A DNA stretch of 64,000 bases. It comes from an uncultured Prevotellaceae bacterium (GTDB taxonomy: Bacteria > Bacteroidota > Bacteroidia > Bacteroidales > Bacteroidaceae). The translations under genes and the position numbers were made by a program. The notes beneath the pieces were generated by a model, which saw nothing but the letters and a program-made list of their open reading frames with translations, was not told the origin of the DNA and did no database searches. Below, piece after piece: positions 23,521-32,621 of the stretch (position 1 is the first letter of the stretch; each line of letters begins with the position of its first letter). Location of the stretch: positions 1 to 64,000 of the forward strand of contig OMZE01000017.1 in assembly GCA_900315455.1 (NCBI GenBank). The letters are read 5' to 3'.

Positions 23521-23735
23521 ATCCAGTTCGTACTGGTCTTTGTTTTCATCTGCCCTTCTCATGGCCGATGGGTTGCACCATGCACTGGCCGGAGAACGCG
23601 AGACGGATGTTTGAATCAAACCTGGAGGAAGATGGTTTCCTGCCTTGTCAACGAAGAGGAAGCCTTCGACCCGCAGGACCGACATGCTACTCTCTATTCA
23701 CCGAGCCGCATTGCCAGTCCTACAGTCAAAGCAAC
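23521..23735. other. GC-rich structured island, possible non-coding RNA
   Basis: Within AT-rich flanks, this roughly 215-base stretch has several nested complementarities on the plus strand. There is a CCAGT/ACTGG hairpin (23523-23536). A long interrupted stem joins CATCTG, TTCTC and GGCC to a second GGCC, GAGAA and CGGATG. An inner ATGG/CCAT hairpin, an AGGAAG/TTTCCT hairpin and a CGAAG/CTTCG hairpin (23652-23668) are also present. A 60-codon reading frame on the minus strand resembles no family I know. I could not match it to tmRNA, RNase P RNA, SRP RNA or a familiar riboswitch. Function is unknown, and it could also be a decayed gene. Confidence 0.35.
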
Positions 23736-23884
23736 TACTAACGTTTTAATAGTTTTCTCAAACATTAAAATAAACTAATAAAAAATAAACCTAACCTAAA
23801 AACTTTGCTGCAAAGGATGCAAATTCTGATGTAACATGGACTTTTCATCAAGTAACCGCATACCTATAAGCAAGACTATCTTAA

Positions 23885-25936
<2,052 letters not shown>

Positions 25937-25940
25937 TATT

Positions 25941-26123
25941 GAAAATTGAAAATTGAAAATTGAAAATTGCCGCTTCGCGGCGAATGTCGGCTACGTCTCA
26001 ACATAAGAACAAGTTCTTTTGTATTCGACTTGCAAGACATTTGAAAATTGCCGCTTCGCGGCGAATGTCGGCTGCATCTCAACATAAGAACAAGTTCTTT
26101 TGTATTCGACTTGCAAGACATTT
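25941..26123. repeat. 7-base microrepeat plus two tandem 81-base units of the dispersed repeat family
   Basis: Four GAAAATT units (25941-25968) lead into two direct 81-base units (25962-26042 and 26043-26123) that differ at about two positions. Each has a CCGCTTCGCGG hairpin, a CGGCT..GTCTCAACATAAG block and TATTCGACTTGCAAGACATTT. The latter half aligns with dispersed copies A and B. Only two units, and no spacer-like variation, so this is not a CRISPR array. Confidence 0.9.
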
Positions 26124-26131
26124 GAAAATTG

Positions 26132-26159
26132 GGGCGTGCCAACGTTGGCGCGCCCTTTT
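26132..26159 (+). terminator. Terminator-like palindrome after the esterase and repeats
   Basis: A 24-base palindrome centred on AACGTT (arms GGGCGTGCC and GGCGCGCCC, one G-T pair) is followed by TTTTG and further T-rich sequence. It lies just before the promoter of the next gene. Confidence 0.65.
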
Positions 26160-26188
26160 GTAGTTTTATTGCATTTCACTACAAAACG

Positions 26189-26220
26189 TTTGGATGAATC
26201 GAGAAATATAACTACCTTTA
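26189..26220 (+). promoter_or_regulatory. Promoter of the first membrane protein/propeller module
   Basis: TTTG (26189-26192) and TACCTTTA (26213-26220, one mismatch to TAnnTTTG) are 20 bases apart, and the ATG is 25 bases further on. Confidence 0.6.
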
Positions 26221-26245
26221 CATCGTCAAAAAGACCGGTAACCAT

Positions 26246-28111
26246 ATGAAATTGAAATACCTTATTATCTGGCTGGCTGCCCTCGCCGCCATTGCCTGCG
26301 GACTGCTTCTTTACGAAAGCCACTTTCTATGGAAGGTGCAGGAACTGAACTTGTTTCTCCAAACATCGCTATTCTTCAAAGAGCAGATGGTGGCACCTGC
26401 AGGCATGCTCACCTACTTCGGCACGTGGTTCACACAGTTCTTCCACCACCCGTGGATGGGCGTGGTGATGCTCTGTGCCTGGTGGCTGCTGTTGATGTGG
26501 CTGCTGAAGCAGACCTTCCACGTAGCCGCCCGATGGGCCTCGCTGATGCTCATTCCCGTCGCCCTGCTGTTGCTGACCAACGTCGACATGGGCTACTGGG
26601 TGTATATCCTGAAACTGCGCGGCCATTTCTTCCTCACCACCATCGCCACCACCGCAGTAGTGGCCCTGCTCTGGATTTTCCGCTCGCTGCCCGACAAATT
26701 CTGGCTGAGGGCCGTATGGATGGTGCTGACGGGTGTCGTGGGATATCCCCTGATGGGCATCTACGGTCTGGCTGCCACCCTGCTGATGGGCATATGGTCG
26801 TGGCGCCTCATGTCGCGCGGGCGCGCTGCCGTCTACACCGTGATAGCCATCCTCGTGGCAGTGGCGGTTCCGCTGCTCTGCTACCGCTATGTATACCACG
26901 AGACCAACCTTGCCAATATTTACTATGCCGGTCTGCCACTCTTCTACATCACCGAGCGGTATGCCAATTACTACATCCCCTACTACCTGCTGGCTCTCTT
27001 CATGCTTGTCATGGTGTGCCTGCCACTGACTACAAAAAAGGAGAAGACGGAAGTGAAAGGCGAGAAGGCCAAGGCCACTGCCACCAAACAAAAGCAGAAG
27101 GGAAAGGCTTGGCTTTCATTGGCTGCCGAGGTGGCGGCACTGGCGGTCATCGCCTATGGTGTGGTGCATTTCTGGTATAAGGACGAGAACTTCCATCATG
27201 AGGTGAAGATGCAGCACCTGATCGACCAGACCGACTGGGAGGGTGTGATGCAGGAAGCCACCACCCAAGTCGACGAACCCACCCGCGCCATCGTCATGAT
27301 GCGCAACCTGGCCTTGTCGAGACTGGGCCGTCAAGGAGAGTTGATGTACCAGTACCGCAACGGAGCGAAAGCCTATAATGGTCCGGCAGAAATGAGCACG
27401 ATGATGGTGGTGGGCACACTGCTCTACTACCAATATGGCATGCTCAACTGCTGCAACCGCCTGAGTACGGAGTTGGGGGTGGAGTTTGGCTGGCGTGCCG
27501 AGCACTTCAGATACCTGACACGATGCGCCTTGCTCAACGGCGAGAAGAAAATAGCCCGGAAATACATCAACATCCTGAAGAATACGCTATACTTTGACGA
27601 ATGGGCCACCAATGCAGAGAAACTGCTGGACAACCCGCAACTCATCGCCAAGGACAAGGAGATGGAACCCATCACCCACATGCTGCACTACGCTGACATA
27701 CTGAGCAGCGAGCGGGGCAACGTGGAGCGTTTCATCATGCGGCAATTGGCCATGAGCACCTATGCCGACGACCCCATCTTCCAGGAGCAGACATTGCTGG
27801 CATCGCTATGGGTGAAAGACCCCAACATCTTCTGGCGCCACTTCACCACCTATGTCTCCAAGCATCCTGAAGGCCCCATTCCCATTGCCTATCAAGAGGC
27901 GGCCTATCTCTTCGCCATGATGGAGGACCTTCCCAACATCGACCAGATGCCGCTCAGCCAAGGGGTCAAGGAGAGTTTCAACAAGTTCATCGAGACCTAC
28001 TCCCAATACGAGGGAATGAAGGCAGAGGACGTACGCCAGCAGGCGGGGTCGCTCTACGACAATACCTTCTTCTATGATTACCACATGATGTCTAACCTTC
28101 CAGAGTACTAA
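26246..28111 (+). CDS. Polytopic membrane protein, DUF6057-like
   Basis: The 621-residue protein's N-terminal half (about 1-270) has roughly seven to nine hydrophobic segments. A lysine-rich cytoplasmic-type loop (KKEKTEVKGEKAKATATKQKQKGK, about 268-291) and one more helix follow. The C-terminal 300 residues are soluble and helical, with TPR-like spacing (LTRCALLNGEKKIARKYINILKNTLYFDEWA). I know the family only as uncharacterised Bacteroidota membrane proteins of the DUF6057 type. It is 5 bases upstream of a propeller lipoprotein gene, so the two are cotranscribed. A shorter homologue with the same partner is encoded at 31083-32336 on the other strand. Function unknown. The fixed pairing suggests a complex spanning the inner membrane. 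Confidence 0.7.
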   Translation: MKLKYLIIWLAALAAIACGLLLYESHFLWKVQELNLFLQTSLFFKEQMVAPAGMLTYFGTWFTQFFHHPWMGVVMLCAWWLLLMWLLKQTFHVAARWASLMLIPVALLLLTNVDMGYWVYILKLRGHFFLTTIATTAVVALLWIFRSLPDKFWLRAVWMVLTGVVGYPLMGIYGLAATLLMGIWSWRLMSRGRAAVYTVIAILVAVAVPLLCYRYVYHETNLANIYYAGLPLFYITERYANYYIPYYLLALFMLVMVCLPLTTKKEKTEVKGEKAKATATKQKQKGKAWLSLAAEVAALAVIAYGVVHFWYKDENFHHEVKMQHLIDQTDWEGVMQEATTQVDEPTRAIVMMRNLALSRLGRQGELMYQYRNGAKAYNGPAEMSTMMVVGTLLYYQYGMLNCCNRLSTELGVEFGWRAEHFRYLTRCALLNGEKKIARKYINILKNTLYFDEWATNAEKLLDNPQLIAKDKEMEPITHMLHYADILSSERGNVERFIMRQLAMSTYADDPIFQEQTLLASLWVKDPNIFWRHFTTYVSKHPEGPIPIAYQEAAYLFAMMEDLPNIDQMPLSQGVKESFNKFIETYSQYEGMKAEDVRQQAGSLYDNTFFYDYHMMSNLPEY

Positions 28112-28116
28112 ACGAT

Positions 28117-29610
28117 ATGAAAAGGCTCACCACTTACTTCTTACACCTTGCTTCTGTCATCCTACTGGTGGCCTGTGGCCCGTCAGTACCAACGGAATAT
28201 ACACAGTCGGACCAATTGCCCTCCATCTATCCTGACTATGCCCAGGTGACGGTGCCGGTGAACATCGCGCCGCTGAGTTTTGAATACGACGGCCAGGCCG
28301 ACGAGATGGTGGCACGCTATGCCGTGGGCAGCGACGAAATCGTGTGCGACGGAAAGCCCGACATCGACGCATGGCACGCGCTGGCAGAGAAAGCCAAGGG
28401 CAACGCCATCACTGTTGATGTATATACGCGCAACGGCGACCAGTGGACGCACTTCAAGCCCTTCAACATCTATGTCTCGCCCGACCCCATCGACCCCTAT
28501 ATCAGTTATCGTCTGATAGCGCCATCATACATCTCCTATGAGACACTGACCATCAACCAGCGCTGTCTGGAGAACTACGACGAGAGCGTGATTTACGACA
28601 ACTTCCTCTGTGGCTTCGAGAAAGACGGACAGTGCATCAACTGCCACCACTTCCAGCAGTACAACCCCCAGCGCCTGCAGTTCCATGCCCGACAGAACAT
28701 GGGCGGCACAGTGATTGCCTACGATGGCAGGACAAAGAAGGTGAACATGCTCAACGACTCCATCCTCTCTGCCGGTGTCTATCCCGCCTGGCATCCGACA
28801 CTCAACTACATTGTCTACGCCACCGACAAGACCCTGCAGAACTTCCATACCATGAATCCCAACAAGGTGGAGGTGTATGACGAGGCGAGCGACATCATCG
28901 CATACGACGTGGAAAACGACAACGTGACCAACATAGAAAACAGCGACACGGAGTTTGAGGTGTTCCCGGCATGGTCGCCCGACGGAAAAATGCTCTATTA
29001 TTGCAGCGCGCACTTTGAACGTCAGGACACGACAAGGACAAGAAGCCAGGAAGTGCAAAACCGATACCGCGAACTGAAATACAGCATCTATCGCAAGACC
29101 TTCAACCCCGACACTCGGGAGTTCGGTCCCCGCGAACTGGTCTTCGATGCCGCTGCCATCGACAGCAGTGCCACCTTCCCACGCATCTCGCCCGACGGCC
29201 GCTATCTCCTGTTCACAATGGGCCACTATGGCTACTTCCACATCTGGCACCACGAAGCCGATCTATGGATAATGGACCTGGCCAGTGGCACGGCACGGCC
29301 TTTCACCGAGGTGAACAGCCCCGATACGGAAAGTTACCACTCGTGGTCGAGCAACGGCAAGTGGATTATCTTCAGCAGCCGCCGCAACGACGGTGTGTTC
29401 ACACGTCCCTACATGGCGCATGTCGACAACAACGGACATGCCTCGAAACCTTTCGAACTGCCCAGCGAAGACCCCGACTACCACCGACAGTTCATGCGCT
29501 GCTACAACATCCCTGAATTCATGAAAGGTCCCGTCACCATCACCCCGCAGGAATTCGCCGACATCCTCAAAGGTGATGCCGTGAACGTGAAGTACGTAAA
29601 AAACAAATAG
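28117..29610 (+). CDS. TolB/PD40-type propeller lipoprotein with a CxxCH motif
   Basis: The 497-residue lipoprotein has lipobox LLVAC with Cys20. After an N-terminal beta region (LPSIYPDYAQVTVPVNIAPLSF) comes a cytochrome-c-like heme-attachment motif C173-I-N-C176-H177, with a second His directly after it. The rest (about 195-480) is a WD40-like PD40 propeller with repeats such as FPAWSPDGKMLYYCSAH, FPRISPDGRYLLFTMG and YHSWSSNGKWIIFSS. This fold resembles TolB. The paralogue next door keeps the CINCH motif. Such proteins are sometimes annotated as cytochrome c biogenesis or TolB-like, but the role is not established. The CxxCH could bind heme c or a metal. It ends 7 bases before the convergent stop of its paralogue. 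Confidence 0.75.
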   Translation: MKRLTTYFLHLASVILLVACGPSVPTEYTQSDQLPSIYPDYAQVTVPVNIAPLSFEYDGQADEMVARYAVGSDEIVCDGKPDIDAWHALAEKAKGNAITVDVYTRNGDQWTHFKPFNIYVSPDPIDPYISYRLIAPSYISYETLTINQRCLENYDESVIYDNFLCGFEKDGQCINCHHFQQYNPQRLQFHARQNMGGTVIAYDGRTKKVNMLNDSILSAGVYPAWHPTLNYIVYATDKTLQNFHTMNPNKVEVYDEASDIIAYDVENDNVTNIENSDTEFEVFPAWSPDGKMLYYCSAHFERQDTTRTRSQEVQNRYRELKYSIYRKTFNPDTREFGPRELVFDAAAIDSSATFPRISPDGRYLLFTMGHYGYFHIWHHEADLWIMDLASGTARPFTEVNSPDTESYHSWSSNGKWIIFSSRRNDGVFTRPYMAHVDNNGHASKPFELPSEDPDYHRQFMRCYNIPEFMKGPVTITPQEFADILKGDAVNVKYVKNK

Positions 29611-29617
29611 ACCAGAG

Positions 29618-31114
29618 TCACTTGGACGTTGTCTCAATGATGCCTATCTTGTCCACCCGTTTGTCGCTTTCTATCTGTCGGCCCAATTCACGGGCATGGG
29701 GTACAATGGGGCGACTGGAGAAATCGGGGGTATTGAAGGAATAGAACGACTCGCGATAGTACTCCTTGGGATTGCGCTGTGGCAGGAGGAAGGGCTTGGT
29801 GGCCTTACCATTGGCATCCAGAGAAGAGAAATAGACACGGGTGTAAAGGCCATCGTCCCGACGACTGGTGAAGAGAAACCATCTACTGTTGGGTGTCCAG
29901 TTATGCAGGCTCTCGGCACGTAGGCTGTTCACTTCTGCCATGCGACGTGTCTCGCCTGTCTGAATATCCAGGAGCCATAGGTCGGCCTCAGGATGCCAGA
30001 TGGAGAAATAACCATAATCTACCTGGGTATACATGATGTAGCGGCCGTCGTAGGATGGTCGCGGCCATGTGACGCTCTTCCCAGTAGCGGCGGTATTGAT
30101 GAGCGTATCCACCTGTTGTCCCAGGTGCCCTGTCTTCGCATCAAACGCCACACGGCATAGACTGTATTTCTCCTTGTCGTAATCAACAGGATAGGCCTGT
30201 CGGTGGGCTGTGGTGAAATAGAGCCAATGTCCATCGGGAGAGAATGCCGGGGTGGTCTCCGCCCACATCTGCCTCATGGTCAGCGTGTCTTTCAGGATGG
30301 TATGTGTCTGGGTGTCGTATATGAAGACATCAGAGGCATAGTCGTAGACTTCAATGCGCTTCTTGCCCGACGTATGGAACATCTGCGATGTCTGGTTGGT
30401 AGAGAAAGCACAATAGCGGCCGCCAGGATGCCAATAGGGATATACCATCGAACCGCCAATACCTTCATTCGTCGCTTTCAGCATCTCCTCGCTGCCCTTT
30501 GTGTTCACAACGGTGGCACCATGCTGACCACGTACATGCCAGACATATTGGTCGGGGTTGGTGCGGTTGGCGGTATGGCAATTGATGCACATGCCTGGTA
30601 TCTGGCTGTTCTCGATGAGTGCCGTCTCCTCGAAATTGGAGAGACAACGCTGATAAAGGCCCATCTTGCTGAAAATCTCATAACTGGGAGGGATGAGGCG
30701 ATAAGTGATGCCCCAGGCATCCATCTCCTCACGACTGACAAAAACCTGGAAATCGCGATACTGGGTCCACTCGCCATCCTTCTCCGCACACACGGTGAAG
30801 GTGAGATGTCCGCCCCGGTTTGACTCCAACAGGTGGTGCCACTCGTCGACGTCGAAATCGGCATAACTGCCGTTCGCATGCAGGCTGCCGGCCTTGGACC
30901 CCATGACCGTTACGTCAACAGTCTCGAAGGCGTCATCGAGCATTGCAAAGTTAAGAGGAGCGATACCCACGGGTATCGTTACCCCCGTGTAATCGGGCCA
31001 GATGGCGGGCAAATGATTCTCCTGTCTGACGTCAGTGGGATGGGAATGACACCCCACGACAAGCATCAAGATTATCCAGCACTTAAATAAAGAATACATC
31101 TTCTGTGGTTGCAT
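29618..31114 (-). CDS. TolB/PD40-type propeller lipoprotein with CxxCH, second copy
   Basis: This 498-residue paralogue of the neighbouring plus-strand gene has the same order: lipobox (LVVGC), the conserved N-terminal stretch LPAIWPDYTGVTIPVGIAPLNF, CINCH (C176, C179, H180) and a PD40 propeller (FSPDGHWLYFTTAH, WPRPSYDGRYIMYTQVDYG, LHNWTPNSRWFLFTSRRDDG). Two in-frame ATGs are possible, at 31114 and 31099. The second gives a tighter signal peptide. From 31114 it overlaps the end of the upstream membrane-protein gene by 32 bases in another frame, which suggests translational coupling. It is far from identical to its paralogue, so the duplication is old. Function unknown. Confidence 0.75.
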   Translation of the reverse strand: MQPQKMYSLFKCWIILMLVVGCHSHPTDVRQENHLPAIWPDYTGVTIPVGIAPLNFAMLDDAFETVDVTVMGSKAGSLHANGSYADFDVDEWHHLLESNRGGHLTFTVCAEKDGEWTQYRDFQVFVSREEMDAWGITYRLIPPSYEIFSKMGLYQRCLSNFEETALIENSQIPGMCINCHTANRTNPDQYVWHVRGQHGATVVNTKGSEEMLKATNEGIGGSMVYPYWHPGGRYCAFSTNQTSQMFHTSGKKRIEVYDYASDVFIYDTQTHTILKDTLTMRQMWAETTPAFSPDGHWLYFTTAHRQAYPVDYDKEKYSLCRVAFDAKTGHLGQQVDTLINTAATGKSVTWPRPSYDGRYIMYTQVDYGYFSIWHPEADLWLLDIQTGETRRMAEVNSLRAESLHNWTPNSRWFLFTSRRDDGLYTRVYFSSLDANGKATKPFLLPQRNPKEYYRESFYSFNTPDFSSRPIVPHARELGRQIESDKRVDKIGIIETTSK

Positions 31115-32336
31115 ACGACTTTTGGGCTTGATTAAAGAAAGGATTGTTCTTGATTAACTCCGGATTGTCGGTGAGTTGACGCATCGACCGTGCCCATCTC
31201 CTGTAGAAAGTAGTCTTTTCCAATATGGAAATGTATTTCCGGGCCACATCGTAGTGCCCGCTGATGATATTGGTCTCTACCAGCCGTTTCAGGGCTCTTC
31301 CGCTTTTGTTGTAGTTGGGAATGTATTCCATGGCCTCAAAGGCGGCACGCTGAGAGATATTGGTCCAATAGAACAGGTAAGCCATGTCGCTCACCATGAA
31401 GGCAGACGACACGCTGCCAAAGTTGACGACAAACTGCTGGTTCCCTATATTGAATACAGACATTGCGCTTTCTTGTTGCTCGCTGGGAACGAGCAGGTTG
31501 TTCATCAGTTCCTGACGTCCCATCTGTCCTGTCTTGTGGTAGGCTATAAGGACGGCACTTCGCACAGCAGGGGATACCGGACGCTGGAACTTCTGAATGA
31601 TCTGATGCCATTCTCTCTGCCGGAAAAGCATGTCGCATTCCATTTCCTCATAAGTGCTCAATTGCAAGCCGATTCTATTGTCATTGTCTGTGTAGTCAAT
31701 ACCCAAGGCGACTTGTCGGAGAGGGTAAGGAACCAGGAAAGAACTGCCAAACAGACAGGCGGCGAACAATGTGGCGGTTATTGGAATCCGACGAATGCAA
31801 CAAAAAATCAGGAGGATGGCTGCAGGACCTGTCAGCCAGTACATCACGGGAATCGTCGGAAGGAGTGCCCAAAAACGGTTTTTCCGTGGCACAGCCATCA
31901 GCACACCTCCTGCTCCCATCACGAGGAGAATGGCCATCGTCACTGTCAATGGTATCCGGGGCAGCATGGCCAGGCTCCACAAGACTATTGGCATTAGGAG
32001 TGAAAGCAAAAAGCGATAGGCTGCTTTCTGTTTGGGAAAGGCCAGCCGGAGCCATCGGCTGGACAGTTGCCGGGCGACAATGAAAATGAGGGCATAGACA
32101 ATGGCTGCATTCACGGGGTTGAGGAACAACTGCCCAGTCATTTCTCCCAGATACTGAGCCAGGCCTCCTGGCAACACGATACGTTCCACGAAATAATCAC
32201 TTGTCCAAAGAAACAATTGTGACATCTCCCTGACAACGGGAACAAAAGGGAACAGGAAAAGCCAGAAACAAAACACACCAACAGCCAACAGGGCCGTGAT
32301 AAGATGTTGCCAGTATTTGGATTTTAGACCGTTCAT
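31083..32336 (-). CDS. Polytopic membrane protein, DUF6057-like, short form
   Basis: The 417-residue protein has about eight hydrophobic segments in its first 220 residues and a soluble helical C-terminal part. That part matches the TPR-like region of the 621-residue paralogue (RLVETNIISGHYDVARKYISILEKTTFYRRWARSMRQLTDNPEL against the ARKYINILKNTLYFDEWATNAEKLLDNPQL region). It lacks the last roughly 150-180 residues of the long form and ends with its own distinct tail (YATTEDVFFI), so it may be a natural short version, not a broken gene. It overlaps the following lipoprotein gene by 32 bases. Transcription probably starts at the -7 element at 32440-32447. Confidence 0.68.
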   Translation of the reverse strand: MNGLKSKYWQHLITALLAVGVFCFWLFLFPFVPVVREMSQLFLWTSDYFVERIVLPGGLAQYLGEMTGQLFLNPVNAAIVYALIFIVARQLSSRWLRLAFPKQKAAYRFLLSLLMPIVLWSLAMLPRIPLTVTMAILLVMGAGGVLMAVPRKNRFWALLPTIPVMYWLTGPAAILLIFCCIRRIPITATLFAACLFGSSFLVPYPLRQVALGIDYTDNDNRIGLQLSTYEEMECDMLFRQREWHQIIQKFQRPVSPAVRSAVLIAYHKTGQMGRQELMNNLLVPSEQQESAMSVFNIGNQQFVVNFGSVSSAFMVSDMAYLFYWTNISQRAAFEAMEYIPNYNKSGRALKRLVETNIISGHYDVARKYISILEKTTFYRRWARSMRQLTDNPELIKNNPFFNQAQKSYATTEDVFFI

Positions 32337-32419
32337 GCTTTCTTTTTCATTATACTTGGCAAAGAAAAGAAAAACCGGGCGGAGAACTAAACAACAGTTT
32401 GTTTCTTATTCCGGAATGA

Positions 32420-32448
32420 TGTAACTTCGCTGCGTAGCAGCAAAGTTA
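32420..32448 (-). promoter_or_regulatory. Inverted repeat overlapping the -7 element of the second module
   Basis: Two 13-base arms (32420-32432 and 32436-32448) pair with one mismatch around GTA. The minus-strand -7 element TAACTTTG (32440-32447, exact TAnnTTTG) lies inside one arm. The repeat could be an operator or a 5' RNA hairpin. Confidence 0.5.
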
Positions 32449-32542
32449 CGAAAAAGCATTGACAATCAGCCTACATCTATGGAAATATTTTTCAGGAATC
32501 AAGGAATCAAAAACTCTGATTCTGATTCCTAATAAAAACGAC

Positions 32543-32580
32543 TCGTGCGTCACGTTTCCTTTGCGGAAAGTGACGCACGA
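32543..32580 (-). terminator. Terminator of the xylan operon
   Basis: An 11-base-pair stem (TCGTGCGTCAC/GTGACGCACGA) continues after a one-base bulge with TTTCC/GGAAA around a 5-base loop. On the minus strand it is followed by GTCGTTTTTATT. It lies 42 bases after the stop of the last xylan gene. Confidence 0.85.
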
Positions 32581-32621
32581 TGAAGTTATTTACCCTCTAT
32601 AATTCTAATAGAGATAAATGC

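Noticed and set aside
23503..23685. 60-codon reading frame on the minus strand within the structured island
   Set aside because: No start signal, no recognisable family, and the sequence is dominated by hairpins; a protein product cannot be supported.
25941..26123. Possible CRISPR array
   Set aside because: Only two contiguous units, no unique spacers between identical repeats and no cas genes nearby.
26183..26192. AAACGTTTG upstream of the first membrane-protein gene, similar to the centre of the LacI operator
   Set aside because: It lacks the flanking GTGC/GCAC halves, and its TTTG is better explained as the -33 promoter element, 20 bases from a near-consensus -7.
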